Below are positions 25,534 to 35,519 of a stretch of 61,786 nt of DNA, one piece after another. Position 1 is the first letter of the stretch. The number at the start of each line of letters is the position of its first letter. The DNA comes from Waterburya agarophytonicola KI4 (GTDB lineage: Bacteria > Cyanobacteriota > Cyanobacteriia > Cyanobacteriales > Xenococcaceae). The translations under genes and the position numbers were made by a program. The stretch is taken from positions 382 through 62,167 of the forward strand of contig NZ_JADWDC010000023.1 of NCBI RefSeq assembly GCF_020640915.1, written 5' to 3'. The notes under the pieces were generated by a model. That model was not told where the DNA came from. It saw nothing but the letters and a program-made list of their open reading frames with translations, and made no database searches.

Positions 25534-28500
25534 TTCAACATTTCTCCTAGCTTATCTAGTAGCTGTTGCTCGTTGTAAGGTTTAGAAAAGTAGGCTGACG
25601 CGCCCAAGTTCATTGCTAACTTACGGTGTTTTTCATTGCTACGAGAAGTCAACATAGCAATAGGAAGATCGGCGAATTCCGATCGCTCTTTAATCTCTTC
25701 TAACACCCCATAACCATCTAATCTGGGCATTTCTACATCACAAATAACAGCCTGTACTATAAGTCCAGCCAGCAGCTTATCTACTGCCTCTCGACCATCT
25801 TTTGCCTGTTCCACTCGATAACCAGCTTTTTCTAGAGTCATACTGAGATAGCGACGGACATTGATCGAATCATCTACGACTAGAATAGTCTCGATCGCAG
25901 AAATATTGATTTTCGGCGAATTCAAATCAGCGCGATCGCTATTGACACCATTATTATTTTTTTGACCAACTAATACCATCGGATCGATTAGAGGAATTAC
26001 TGTCCCATCGCCAAGTACTACCGAACTAATTATTCCAGGAGGCAGAGGAATAGGACTATCAATAGACCTAGTAGTCAATTCTTGTTCGTCCCAAAAACGA
26101 TTTATTTTCAATGCAGCAAAAGAGCGATCGTCTCCCACGACTAAGGTCATTATTTGGTTAATAGTAGGATTACCAGTCAAGCTAATACCATTGTGAGAAC
26201 GACGATAAAGCAGAATTTTGTCTATTTCCACTAAGGGAATAGACGTGAAGTTCCAGGCTATATTTTGATGATTATCTTCTGCCAATATTTCTTCTGGAGG
26301 ACAAGAGATTAATTCTCTAATATTATTGGCAGGCAAAGCAAAAACTATACCACCTTGTTCGACAATTGCTACTCGCAAAATAGATAAAGAAAAAGGAATT
26401 CGCAGAATAAAAGTCGTACCTTTACCTGGTTGTGTATCTACTCGAATATCACCGCGAACTTCTTCCAAGTTGGTCTTGACCACATCCATCCCAACTCCTC
26501 TACCAGATAGTTCTGTAACTTGTTGTGCCGTACTAAATCCAGGCTCAAAGATAAAGTCGAGTAGCTCGGTGTCGGGTATTTGTGCCACCTCTTCGGGGGT
26601 AAGTCCCATTTGACAGACGCGATCGCGAATCTTGTCTAAATTAATACCACCCCCATCATCACTTAACGTAATTACACTGTAAGTCCCCAGATTTTTGGCT
26701 TGTATGGTAATTGTTCCTGATTCTGATTTGCCATTTTTGAGGCGAGTTTCTGAATCTTCAATACCATGGTCGAAAGAATTCCTTAATAGGTGCATCAAAG
26801 GATCGCTCAGAGCTTCGATTACGGAACGATCTAAAAGAGTTCTATCTCCCAAAATTTTTAGATTTACTTGTTTGCCAAACTGAAGATTGAGGTCGCGAAT
26901 AATTCTCGGACAACGCTTAACCGCATCAGCAAAAGGTAACATTTGAGTTCGTGTAACGTTACCCTGCATCGACTTAGTAGTGTAATGAAGATCTCTTACT
27001 GATTGATTTACTTCTTGTACTCCAAGCTCAATATCCGTTGCCACTTCTTGTAGCTGAACGATAGTTTCTATTTGTTCTTGGCAAATTAAATGAATATCGC
27101 TGTAGCGATCCATTTCTAAGCTATCAAAGCGATCGCTTTGCTGGGTTGAGGAATTGACTGAAGTTAAGGCTAGCTGGTCTTTTTCGCTCAATATACCTTC
27201 AATAGAAGCGCGATCGTACCATTGTTTCAGTTGAGTATTAGAACGCTCCATTTGCGACATTCTTTGACTCATTAAAGAAACCACATTTTGTAATTGTTCT
27301 AACCGCAAATTAATACTATTACGGTTTAAAACTAATTGTTCAAATAGAGTATTGAACTGCTTTAGTTGAGAGGTCGGAACTCTGACCATCTTTTCTAATC
27401 GTTCGACAGATGGTGCTTTAGTTGATTTGGGAACAGTTGCCGAGTCTTCTGTTGTCGATCTAATTTTATTAGGGGTATCTGGAAAACTTTCTAGCTCAAA
27501 TGCGGATTGTAAGCTACTTAAATCTAAAGAATCGACATCTAAAGGATCTAACTCTGCTTCTGCTTCCTCTTGTGTGTCGGTAATATTTAACTCAAATGCT
27601 GACTGCAAACTACCTAGTTCGATCGAATCCATATCTAAAGGATCGAACTCTTCTTCTGCTTCCTCTTGCGTGTCGGCAATATTTAGCTCAAATGCCGATT
27701 GCAAACCACCTAGTTCGATCGCATCAGCATCCAAGGGATCAAACTCATCTGGAATTTCTGGTTCAATCTGGCGATCGCCCTCGCCTAAATCTAGATCAGA
27801 ATAACCTTCAAGATTAGATGGTAATCTTTCAATACTACCGCGCAAAACCAATGCGTGCGATCGCCTCCAGGTTTTAAGAGCCTGTTCTGCTAAAGATTTG
27901 ATCTCAGCAGGAGATATACTTGCCACCTGGGCTTGAATCGATTCGCAAAGTTGCACGAAGGGATCGAGACTTGCCATCATGCCAAAGCCAACTAATTCTT
28001 GAGCAGTGGTAGTTAAGGCTTCGGTTAACTCAGTAATATCTAATTCTGATAATTGACTTTCAAAGCTATCTAGAACTCCATCAACTCCTTCTTCAAAAAT
28101 CAGTACGGCAGGATCGAAATCTTCATTTTGTGACAATAAAGCATTTTCATCGGCAGTTTCCAATTCACCCAAATACTCTTGCAGTTTGTCAAAAATTGGT
28201 TGAGTCTGCTGACTAATATCAGACTCGACAACTTCCTTTCCTTGACGGTGCAGACTGGCAATCTGACGCAAGTGATCGACACTTTGTAATAATAATGTTT
28301 CTACTTCTGTCTCAATACTCTCTCCAACATAGCGGACTCGCAAAATTTTCAAGAAATCTTCTGTACGATGAGCCACTTGACTCAAAGTATTAAAGCTCAT
28401 CATTCCTGCTCCTCCCTTAATTGAGTGAGCAGAGCGCAAAATAAGGTCTACTTTCTGAGACTCGATCGCACTATTCGCAAACCCCAGGAGATTAGACTCC

Positions 28501-28565
28501 ATCAGATCGAAATATTCGACCGCCTCATCCAGAAAATTTAAGCGAATCTGTTGTTCTGTATCCAT
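25530..28565 (-). CDS. CheA-type hybrid histidine kinase with C-terminal receiver (PixL/PilL-like)
   Basis: 1011 residues. Domain order is: Hpt with phospho-acceptor His47 (RSAHSIKGGAGMM); a second helical Hpt-like region without histidine (about 155-245); an acidic linker with three 32-residue repeats (about 274-359); dimerisation and ATPase domains (HLLRNSFDHGIED, DDGGGI, GRGVGMDVV); a CheW-like domain; and a receiver (about 895-1011) with LVVDDS, the phospho-Asp in VICDVEMPRLDG, and Lys in SKPY. It is the kinase of the six-gene chemotaxis operon, which has the order of cyanobacterial pixGHIJ1J2L. It probably controls type IV pilus motility. Confidence 0.9.
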   Translation of the reverse strand: MDTEQQIRLNFLDEAVEYFDLMESNLLGFANSAIESQKVDLILRSAHSIKGGAGMMSFNTLSQVAHRTEDFLKILRVRYVGESIETEVETLLLQSVDHLRQIASLHRQGKEVVESDISQQTQPIFDKLQEYLGELETADENALLSQNEDFDPAVLIFEEGVDGVLDSFESQLSELDITELTEALTTTAQELVGFGMMASLDPFVQLCESIQAQVASISPAEIKSLAEQALKTWRRSHALVLRGSIERLPSNLEGYSDLDLGEGDRQIEPEIPDEFDPLDADAIELGGLQSAFELNIADTQEEAEEEFDPLDMDSIELGSLQSAFELNITDTQEEAEAELDPLDVDSLDLSSLQSAFELESFPDTPNKIRSTTEDSATVPKSTKAPSVERLEKMVRVPTSQLKQFNTLFEQLVLNRNSINLRLEQLQNVVSLMSQRMSQMERSNTQLKQWYDRASIEGILSEKDQLALTSVNSSTQQSDRFDSLEMDRYSDIHLICQEQIETIVQLQEVATDIELGVQEVNQSVRDLHYTTKSMQGNVTRTQMLPFADAVKRCPRIIRDLNLQFGKQVNLKILGDRTLLDRSVIEALSDPLMHLLRNSFDHGIEDSETRLKNGKSESGTITIQAKNLGTYSVITLSDDGGGINLDKIRDRVCQMGLTPEEVAQIPDTELLDFIFEPGFSTAQQVTELSGRGVGMDVVKTNLEEVRGDIRVDTQPGKGTTFILRIPFSLSILRVAIVEQGGIVFALPANNIRELISCPPEEILAEDNHQNIAWNFTSIPLVEIDKILLYRRSHNGISLTGNPTINQIMTLVVGDDRSFAALKINRFWDEQELTTRSIDSPIPLPPGIISSVVLGDGTVIPLIDPMVLVGQKNNNGVNSDRADLNSPKINISAIETILVVDDSINVRRYLSMTLEKAGYRVEQAKDGREAVDKLLAGLIVQAVICDVEMPRLDGYGVLEEIKERSEFADLPIAMLTSRSNEKHRKLAMNLGASAYFSKPYNEQQLLDKLGEMLN
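27489..27746 (-). repeat. 96-bp tandem repeats in the cheA-like linker
   Basis: Three in-frame units of 32 codons encode EFDPLDxDxIELGxLQSAFEL followed by an acidic spacer. The first two units are very similar at DNA level; the third is more diverged and shorter. They lie between the Hpt-like regions and the kinase core. Confidence 0.85.
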
Positions 28566-28600
28566 GCTGCTTAATTAATAATTAATAATTAACAATTGAT

Positions 28601-30853
28601 TTATTCGGCTACTTTAAATTGAGCTACAGTAGATTCAAGTTTTTGAGCTACTTCAGCCGTGGCAACAATCGATTGTGCGACTTTTTTGGAAGATTCAGAA
28701 GTATTTTCCGATAGACTCGCTATTTTCTGCATTAGGTTACTTACATCTTGGGAAGTATTTGCTTGAGATATTGTTGCTTTTGAGATGGATTCCATTAATT
28801 GATTGATTGCTTGTGACTTTTCTAGCACTTTATTCAAACTTTCTTTACTAGCTTTCACTAGACGAGCAGATTCAACTACTTCGGTATTTCCAGATTCCAT
28901 CACATTGCTTACTTCTTGAGTCTCATGCTGGATTGTTGTAGCAATATTGGCAATTTGTTGAATAGCTGAGGTAGACTGTTTTGCTAATGTTCCTACTTGT
29001 TCGGCAATGATGATAAATCCTTGTCCATATTCTCCTGCACGATCTGCTTCAGCACTAGCATTAATGGCTAAAACGTTAGTTTTCAAGGCAATTTCTTCAA
29101 TAAAGGAAACTATTTGCGATATTTGTAAGGAAGATTCCCCCAGACGCTTCATTTTATTGGCTGTTTCTTTAACTGTAGTTCTCAGATTTAAAATACTATT
29201 TACGGTCAAGTCCATATTGCTACTACTTTCCACAGCCGTTATATAAGTATCGTTAGCAATTTGTTCTGCTCGATTGGCATTTTTGGCAACTACCTGAATC
29301 GATTGCGACATTTGTTCTACCGAAATCAAAGTATTACGAGTTTCTTGAGCTTCAACAATAGCCTGTTCGGCTAAAGCCAAAATTTCTACTTCACTTTGTT
29401 TGAGAGAAGACCCTACTTGTCCAGACGACTGCTTGGCTTCAATTGCAATCTCTTGTAGGCTACTAATAATTGCATTGAATAAATCGGCAACTGTACTGAG
29501 TTCTAATGAATCTAAATTCGCCCTAACTGTCAGATCTCCATCGGTAGCATCAGAAACTTCATCCAAAAGCGTATAAATTGCTTCTTCCAACTTTTCTTTT
29601 TCTTGACGTTGTTCTTCGGCTTTTACTTCTAAGGATTTATTACTTTCTTCTAAGGATATATTTAATTCAGCCAAAGCAGCTTCGCTTTTCTGTCTTTGAG
29701 CTAAAGTGCGTTGTTGAAAGTAAAGGATTGTTCCGACCAAACCAATAAATGTCAGGGTTGGAATATACCAAAATCTACGCAGTAACTGGGAAACAGTGAT
29801 CACTCCTAATTCTTCGTAAGGACCAATTTGAAGATCTAAAAATAATTCATGTACTGGACGATAGTTCAAGGGAATTGTCCACCCTTCCGACTTAGCAGCA
29901 ATCGCAGCAGGACTATCTTTGGGCATACTCAACAAGGCAGCGGAGACTTTTTCTGATATTTCTATAGGAACACCCTTGGCTACAGCAAACGGCCACTCAG
30001 GATATAGAGGAGTACTATGAACAAATGGGAATTGACCACTAGGATCTTGTTGTTGATTGATAATCCGAAAGTCTTCGAGTTTAATCTTTCCCTCTGCTGC
30101 CATTCTTTCTAAAGTATCTGTACGCACCGTACCCGCATCAACTTTTCCTTCCAAAACAGCTTCAACTACTGCATCATGAGTATCTCCAAAACTCAATTCT
30201 TTAAAATGTTTTTCAGGTTTAATTCCTTGTTGTTTCAAGACTCCCCAAGCCATTTGCCAACCACCTAAAGAGGTTTGGTTAACTGCCATAAAGGTTTTAC
30301 CTTTTAGGTCTTTTAAGGTATTAATGTCTTGACGATCTGCTCTGACTAAAATTACACCGCCGAAAGAAGTATAGGGTTTGCCCAATCTCAGATTTTTTAA
30401 AGTAGCAATTCGATTTGCTCCATATTCTGCTTCAAAATCAACATACATTCCCGAGTTAGCAATAATAAAATCTATACTTTTTGCTTCTGTTTCTTGATAG
30501 ATTTCTTCAAAGTTCAAGGGTACGATTTGAAATGAATATTCGGGAATGTTCTTAGAAAGGTATTCCGCCAAAGGTTGCCATTGAGATAAAACTTTTTCAG
30601 GGCCTCTTTTTGCTAGAACCCCAATTTTCAAAATAGTTTTAGTCGAATTGACTGTAGATGATTGTTGAGCTTGCGCTACAGCCGATATTGAATTAGTAAA
30701 TAATAATTGTTTGATACTTATTGGTGCTAACGGGGCAAGTAATGCGGGTAGAATAAGACTTCCACAGCTAATTAATAATATTTGAGACCTAGTTTTGCTC
30801 AGCAATATTTTAGTTGCTTGGTAAAATTTTGGTTGAAGATTTTTAAAACTCAT
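28601..30853 (-). CDS. chemoreceptor with PhnD-like periplasmic binding domain (PixJ2/PilJ position)
   Basis: 750 residues. An N-terminal anchor or signal (about 20-62) precedes a periplasmic domain (about 74-340) that looks like a PhnD-type phosphate/phosphonate-binding protein (LKIGVLAKRGPEKVLSQW, DFIIANSGMY, GGVILVRADR, LKDLKGKTFMAVNQTS, GKVDAGTVRTD). One membrane helix follows (about 357-378), then a coiled linker and a methyl-accepting signalling hairpin with the tip [20 protein letters not shown]. No HAMP with clear consensus is seen. A fused solute-binding domain is rare in chemoreceptors. The ligand is unknown; phosphonate or phosphate is only a family-based guess. Confidence 0.82.
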   Translation of the reverse strand: MSFKNLQPKFYQATKILLSKTRSQILLISCGSLILPALLAPLAPISIKQLLFTNSISAVAQAQQSSTVNSTKTILKIGVLAKRGPEKVLSQWQPLAEYLSKNIPEYSFQIVPLNFEEIYQETEAKSIDFIIANSGMYVDFEAEYGANRIATLKNLRLGKPYTSFGGVILVRADRQDINTLKDLKGKTFMAVNQTSLGGWQMAWGVLKQQGIKPEKHFKELSFGDTHDAVVEAVLEGKVDAGTVRTDTLERMAAEGKIKLEDFRIINQQQDPSGQFPFVHSTPLYPEWPFAVAKGVPIEISEKVSAALLSMPKDSPAAIAAKSEGWTIPLNYRPVHELFLDLQIGPYEELGVITVSQLLRRFWYIPTLTFIGLVGTILYFQQRTLAQRQKSEAALAELNISLEESNKSLEVKAEEQRQEKEKLEEAIYTLLDEVSDATDGDLTVRANLDSLELSTVADLFNAIISSLQEIAIEAKQSSGQVGSSLKQSEVEILALAEQAIVEAQETRNTLISVEQMSQSIQVVAKNANRAEQIANDTYITAVESSSNMDLTVNSILNLRTTVKETANKMKRLGESSLQISQIVSFIEEIALKTNVLAINASAEADRAGEYGQGFIIIAEQVGTLAKQSTSAIQQIANIATTIQHETQEVSNVMESGNTEVVESARLVKASKESLNKVLEKSQAINQLMESISKATISQANTSQDVSNLMQKIASLSENTSESSKKVAQSIVATAEVAQKLESTVAQFKVAE

Positions 30854-30936
30854 TATATAGACTCCATATCATGAACAAAGGAATATCAGGGAAATTTTCT
30901 GGAAAATATAATTAATATTTATCATTAATAATTAGT

Positions 30937-33030
30937 TTATTCGGCAACCTTAAATTGACCTACAGTAGACTCTAACTTTTGTGCAACTTTTGCCGTTTCT
31001 ACAATTGACTGAGCTACTTGAGCAGAAGACTGGGATGTTGTTTCAGACAAAGTAGCAATTTTTTGCATTAGCTTGGTAATATTCTGAGACGTGTCTGCTT
31101 GAGAGATAGTACTTTGGGAAATAGAACCCATCAACCGATTGACCTCTTGAGATTTGGCTAATACCAAATTCAAACCCTGCTTGGTATTTTCGACTAGGCG
31201 AGTAGTTTCTACTACCTGAGTTGTCCCTGATTCCATTGCTTGGTTGACTTCTTGGGTTTCGGCTTGGATGGCTGCCACAATATTGGCAATCTCTTTGGTT
31301 GCTGCTGCTGATTGTTCTGCCAACGCCCCCACCTGTTCCGCTACGATGGTAAAGCCTTGACCATATTCCCCCGCCCGTCCAGCTTCCACACTGGCATTAA
31401 TTGCCAATACATTAGTTCTGAGTGCAATTTCTTCAATGAATGATACTGCTTGAGAAATTTTCTGAGAAGATTCTCCCAAACGCTTCATTTTCTTGGATGT
31501 CTCACCAACAGTAGAACGCAATTCCAAAATACTAGCTACAGTCAAATCCATATTCTTGGTACTGTTGACAATTGTATTGTAAGTATCATCAGTAATTTTT
31601 TCGGCTTGGCTGGCATTCTCCGATACAGCTTGAATCGATTGAGACATTTGTTCTACAGACATCAAGGTATCACGAGTTTCTTTAGCTTCATCGATCGCTT
31701 GTTCGGCTAATAAACGGATAGCTAGTTCATTTTGCTGGAGAGAAGAACCTACTAGACTAGATGATTCCTTGGCTTCGATGGCAATATCTTGTAGGTTATC
31801 AATAATGGCATTAAATAAATCGGCGACGGTACTTAATTCCATCGAATCTAAGTTTGCCCGAACTGTTAAATCTCCATCGGTGGCATCAGAAACTTCATCA
31901 AGCAGAGTATAAATTGCTTCTTCCAACTTTCTTTTTTCCTGACTTTGCTCTTCTGCTTTACTTTCAATTTTGATAATGGACTCTTGTAGTTGTTGAGCCA
32001 TCGTGTTAAAAGAATCTGCCAAAATACCAATTTCATCGTCTTGGGAAAGTTCGACTTTTTGGTCAAGATTACCTTCAGCAAAATTGGTGGCTGCTGCGGT
32101 AATTTTACTAATGGGTTTTGTCAGACGACTAGCTAAGAACCAAGTTAGCAGACCTACCATTAAGATGGAAACACCTGCAATCAATGTTGCTAAATGCTGG
32201 AATTCTTTTTCTTGAAGAAAAGCTTCAGATTTTTGTTGCAAGATAAATACTCCCCAACCATTATCAAGACGGTTGCCATGAGATATCCATTCTATTCCCG
32301 ATTCGTCTTGAAAAGGAAAGCTGCCTTCTTCTCCTGAAAGTAAATTAGCTACAGGAGGATAATTACTGTAGTCAGTTAATTCATCGCCAGAAGTCAAATT
32401 AGGATCGGGATGACCCAAAATACGACCTTGTTCATCGACAATAAAACCATAGCCAGTTTTACCAAATTTAACCGCCCCAATTTGTTGAGTTAGTTCTTCT
32501 AATACACTGCAAATAACAGCTACGGCAGATAAAGTTGTTTGTTTATTAATCGGTGCGGCTAGACACAGAGTTGGCTTTTTGCTAGTTTTGCCAATCAAAG
32601 TTTGTAAAAACATTTTGTTACCTGCTTTTACCTCTTTTAACCAGAGTCTAGTTGAGTAATTATTAGCAGGTTTATCATCGCTACGAGCTATGTTTAAGCC
32701 ATTTAGATCGGCAGTATGAGCTAAATAAATATACTCGTAGGTATCAGTAACTGTTTCCAAAATAGGTTTTTGTTGTTGAGGATCGAGGCTACGAACACCA
32801 GGTTGCAAAGTTAAATTTTTAAGAGATAAAATATTCATTTGCGTCCATCTAGATACGTTTTCGTCTAGAGCCTCTGCTTTCAAAGCTAAATTTTCTTGGG
32901 TTTCTTGGCGAATAATCTTACTAGCATTAGAATTAGCAAAAGCGATCGCAATGATTGTTGTGGGAATGACTCCCAATAAAACCAGAAAAGGCAAACGGAA
33001 CTGTAAGCTTTTAAACAATGATAATTTCAT
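30937..33030 (-). CDS. methyl-accepting chemotaxis protein with Cache-type sensor (PixJ1/PilJ position)
   Basis: 697 residues. A first membrane helix (about 10-30) is followed by a periplasmic double-Cache-like domain (about 35-275; [36 protein letters not shown]), a second helix (about 283-305), HAMP ([30 protein letters not shown]), and a signalling hairpin with tip [17 protein letters not shown]. There is no GAF domain, so it is not a phytochrome-like PixJ and probably senses a small molecule. Its last 330 residues closely match the downstream receptor, so the two arose by duplication with exchange of the sensor. Confidence 0.9.
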   Translation of the reverse strand: MKLSLFKSLQFRLPFLVLLGVIPTTIIAIAFANSNASKIIRQETQENLALKAEALDENVSRWTQMNILSLKNLTLQPGVRSLDPQQQKPILETVTDTYEYIYLAHTADLNGLNIARSDDKPANNYSTRLWLKEVKAGNKMFLQTLIGKTSKKPTLCLAAPINKQTTLSAVAVICSVLEELTQQIGAVKFGKTGYGFIVDEQGRILGHPDPNLTSGDELTDYSNYPPVANLLSGEEGSFPFQDESGIEWISHGNRLDNGWGVFILQQKSEAFLQEKEFQHLATLIAGVSILMVGLLTWFLASRLTKPISKITAAATNFAEGNLDQKVELSQDDEIGILADSFNTMAQQLQESIIKIESKAEEQSQEKRKLEEAIYTLLDEVSDATDGDLTVRANLDSMELSTVADLFNAIIDNLQDIAIEAKESSSLVGSSLQQNELAIRLLAEQAIDEAKETRDTLMSVEQMSQSIQAVSENASQAEKITDDTYNTIVNSTKNMDLTVASILELRSTVGETSKKMKRLGESSQKISQAVSFIEEIALRTNVLAINASVEAGRAGEYGQGFTIVAEQVGALAEQSAAATKEIANIVAAIQAETQEVNQAMESGTTQVVETTRLVENTKQGLNLVLAKSQEVNRLMGSISQSTISQADTSQNITKLMQKIATLSETTSQSSAQVAQSIVETAKVAQKLESTVGQFKVAE

Positions 33031-33145
33031 AGATCTAAGTCGGTTATTTTAGCGAATATTTGCTGCTGGGCAAGGAAGTAGAACCATAAGTAATTAATAC
33101 GATGTAAGTTTAAGTTTTCTCTTTACTAAATAAACAAAAACAATA

Positions 33146-33685
33146 TTAGGAAATTTCTCGAATGGTTTGTAAAATATATTCAAGTTTTAAGATCGGAAAG
33201 CTAGTTGTTTGTTTCGTAATTACACCAGAAATAAAAGGTGCAATTGCGGAATAAACAGTTGCAGTAGCTGGTTGAATTTCTTTTGCCTGAAAACGAACAA
33301 TTCCTTGCAAGTTAGATACAGCAAGACCTAAATAAATTGGCATTTCATCAGTAGTTTGCAAGACAATAATCTGATATTGTCGAGGATTAACTAGGTTAGA
33401 AGATAAATTTAACAACTGAGCTAAATCGAAAACACAAAATACCCGATCTCGCGAACTTATCATGCCAATGGTAGACTTGGGCATTCCAGGCAAAGTAGTA
33501 ACTTGTTCTGTCTCAACAATCATCGATTCTTGTACCTGATCCATTGATAGAAAAGCTGCTACTTCTGATGTTAATTGGAATTTAATATAAGCCTTTCCAG
33601 GGGCTAGGTTACTTTTAAATAGCCCTTGAAGATCGGCTTGTACTCTTGAAGCTGCACTATCAGCCGTAGTATTATTGTTGGTCAT
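33146..33685 (-). CDS. CheW-like adaptor (PixI/PilI-like)
   Basis: 179 residues from ATG 33685; a TTG lies one codon upstream. The CheW fold is recognisable by VEQVTTLPGMPKSTIGMISS, VFCVFDLAQLLNL and YLGLAVSNLQGIVRF. It links receptors to the CheA-like kinase. It lies 6 bases after the CheY-like gene and about 115 bases before the first receptor, third in the operon. Confidence 0.88.
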   Translation of the reverse strand: MTNNNTTADSAASRVQADLQGLFKSNLAPGKAYIKFQLTSEVAAFLSMDQVQESMIVETEQVTTLPGMPKSTIGMISSRDRVFCVFDLAQLLNLSSNLVNPRQYQIIVLQTTDEMPIYLGLAVSNLQGIVRFQAKEIQPATATVYSAIAPFISGVITKQTTSFPILKLEYILQTIREIS

Positions 33686-33691
33686 CAATAC

Positions 33692-34054
33692 TTAATTAAT
33701 TACTCCTTCGACTGCATTCACCAATTCATCTTGGGTACAGGGTTTGGTGACATAGGCTTTTACTCCTTGTTTCATTGCCCACATCCGATCGACATCTCGA
33801 TCTTTTGCCGTACAAGCAACCACGGGAATATTCTCTGTTTCAGGATTCTTTTTCAACTTGCGACATACATCTAAGCCACCCATTTTAGGCATCATCCAAT
33901 CGGTAACAATCAGATCGGGTTTTTTTTCTATTGCCAAGGCGATCGCATCTTCTCCGTTATTAGCAAGAATAATACTGTAGCCAGCTTTAGTCAAATAGTT
34001 TGCCATCATATCTAACTGGGATTTGGTATCGTCAACAACAAGAATAGTCTTCAT
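33692..34054 (-). CDS. single-domain CheY-like response regulator (PixH/PilH-like)
   Basis: 120 residues, a stand-alone receiver. The acidic pocket is in LVVDDTKS, the phospho-acceptor Asp in LIVTDWMMPKMGG, and the switch Thr and Lys in ACTAKD and VTKP. It probably receives phosphate from the CheA-like kinase and competes with the PatA-type regulator. Second gene of the operon. Confidence 0.92.
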   Translation of the reverse strand: MKTILVVDDTKSQLDMMANYLTKAGYSIILANNGEDAIALAIEKKPDLIVTDWMMPKMGGLDVCRKLKKNPETENIPVVACTAKDRDVDRMWAMKQGVKAYVTKPCTQDELVNAVEGVIN

Positions 34055-34147
34055 GATTTTTGGTTTTTTGCTTATTACTATTTGTAGATAAAATTTATCT
34101 CGGCGTATAAATTTGAGTTACTATTAATACAATTATTAAAAGTAAAT

Positions 34148-35395
34148 TTACTGGAGATGTTTGGCAACTATATTATTTAAACCTTCTTTGGTAAATGGTT
34201 TGGGAAAATAGTCCGTTGCCCCAGATATTTTTGCCCTAGCTTTATCAATTAAGCCTGTGTTTCCCGTCACCATAATAATGGGAGTGAGATCGCATTTACC
34301 ACTACTTCTTAATAGCCCACATAGCTTATAGCCATTAATTCTCGGCATAGTAATATCTAGTAAAATTAAGTCTGGTTTAATGGTGAAAATTTTAGATACA
34401 GCCTGTACGGGGTCATCTATAGCTGTAATTTCAAATTTCTCTCCATCGAGAAAACGTTTAATTTCACTCAGGATAGTAGGACTATCATCAATACAGACTA
34501 TTTTCCAAGTTTTGACTGATGTCTTAGAAGAATTACTTTGGGTTATTTGGCGATCGCGATTAACATCAAGTGGCGACTGTAGAATATTTCGAGGAATATG
34601 GGGTAATCGATCTAAAGGTGATGGAGGATGATGTAAATAAATCATCTTCTCATCAATATAGGGAGATAAAATTTGTGCTACCTGTAACTCATCTTTTTTG
34701 AGGAGTATTGATAGTTGACGAATGCTAGTACGTCCTGTCAACACTTGGGTTAATTCCACGAGAGTCTTATGATTGAGAGAGCCAGAGACTGGCATAGGCT
34801 TGTTTTGCCAACTGGGTGGAAAATAAGGACGCTGATAAACCGAAAGTAGTTCTTGACTACAGTTTTGCCATTGTTTCAGCTTTGCTTGATTTTCATTCAA
34901 ACATTCTGCTACGTTCCAAAACAAAGAATCTCTGATTTGGACTGGAATCCAAATAGGAAGAGAATCTCCATCCCGCCATGAGGAAGTAAAATTTTGTAAC
35001 CAAAGACAAGATTGTATTTCATCCTTGGTGATATTTTGGATCAATTTTAGAGTTTGGGATAGATCTAAATGCTGTTCCTTTAATAGCCAAGAAATAACTT
35101 TGCCATATATCTTGGGTGGATCAGATTTATCTTTGATTGATGATTCTACTTGTAGTAAAGATGGAGGTACTTGTTTCAACGCAGCGATGGCTTGCTTGTA
35201 TTGAAAATAATGTAGATGATATTTTAATTGGTCTAGTAGTTGTATGGAAGAATAAACGTACTGTATTTCCCCCTGATGTAAATAAATTTTCCAAGAAACT
35301 AATAATTCACTCTCAATCTCAAGACAGCCACAACTATTTGCTTTAGCTAATTGAGACAGTAATTCTGTCGGACGAAGCCTTTCAGTTGTTTTCAT
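34148..35395 (-). CDS. PatA/PixG-type response regulator
   Basis: 415 residues from ATG 35395; the frame extends to an upstream TTG that is unlikely to be used. Residues about 1-100 are a PATAN/DUF4388-like domain (LLSQLAKANSCGCLEIES, WKIYLHQGEIQYVYSS). A middle helical region follows, then a C-terminal receiver (about 298-415) with CIDDSPT, phospho-Asp in LILLDITMPRINGY and Lys in PKPF. The inverted layout with the receiver at the end is that of PixG/PatA. It heads the chemotaxis operon. Confidence 0.88.
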   Translation of the reverse strand: MKTTERLRPTELLSQLAKANSCGCLEIESELLVSWKIYLHQGEIQYVYSSIQLLDQLKYHLHYFQYKQAIAALKQVPPSLLQVESSIKDKSDPPKIYGKVISWLLKEQHLDLSQTLKLIQNITKDEIQSCLWLQNFTSSWRDGDSLPIWIPVQIRDSLFWNVAECLNENQAKLKQWQNCSQELLSVYQRPYFPPSWQNKPMPVSGSLNHKTLVELTQVLTGRTSIRQLSILLKKDELQVAQILSPYIDEKMIYLHHPPSPLDRLPHIPRNILQSPLDVNRDRQITQSNSSKTSVKTWKIVCIDDSPTILSEIKRFLDGEKFEITAIDDPVQAVSKIFTIKPDLILLDITMPRINGYKLCGLLRSSGKCDLTPIIMVTGNTGLIDKARAKISGATDYFPKPFTKEGLNNIVAKHLQ

Positions 35396-35519
35396 ATAAA
35401 GAATTAAAATCAACTTAATAAGCTTATATTTCCCAGATAGCTATCTCAAATTAACATTTGGGTTATTTATATCAATTTAAAGAATAAATGTTTAATTTCA
35501 AGGGTAATTATGCAAAATA

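Noticed and set aside
27427-27817. Serine-rich plus-strand frames opposite the CheA linker
   Set aside because: They arise from the repeated acidic linker read backwards and have no independent support.
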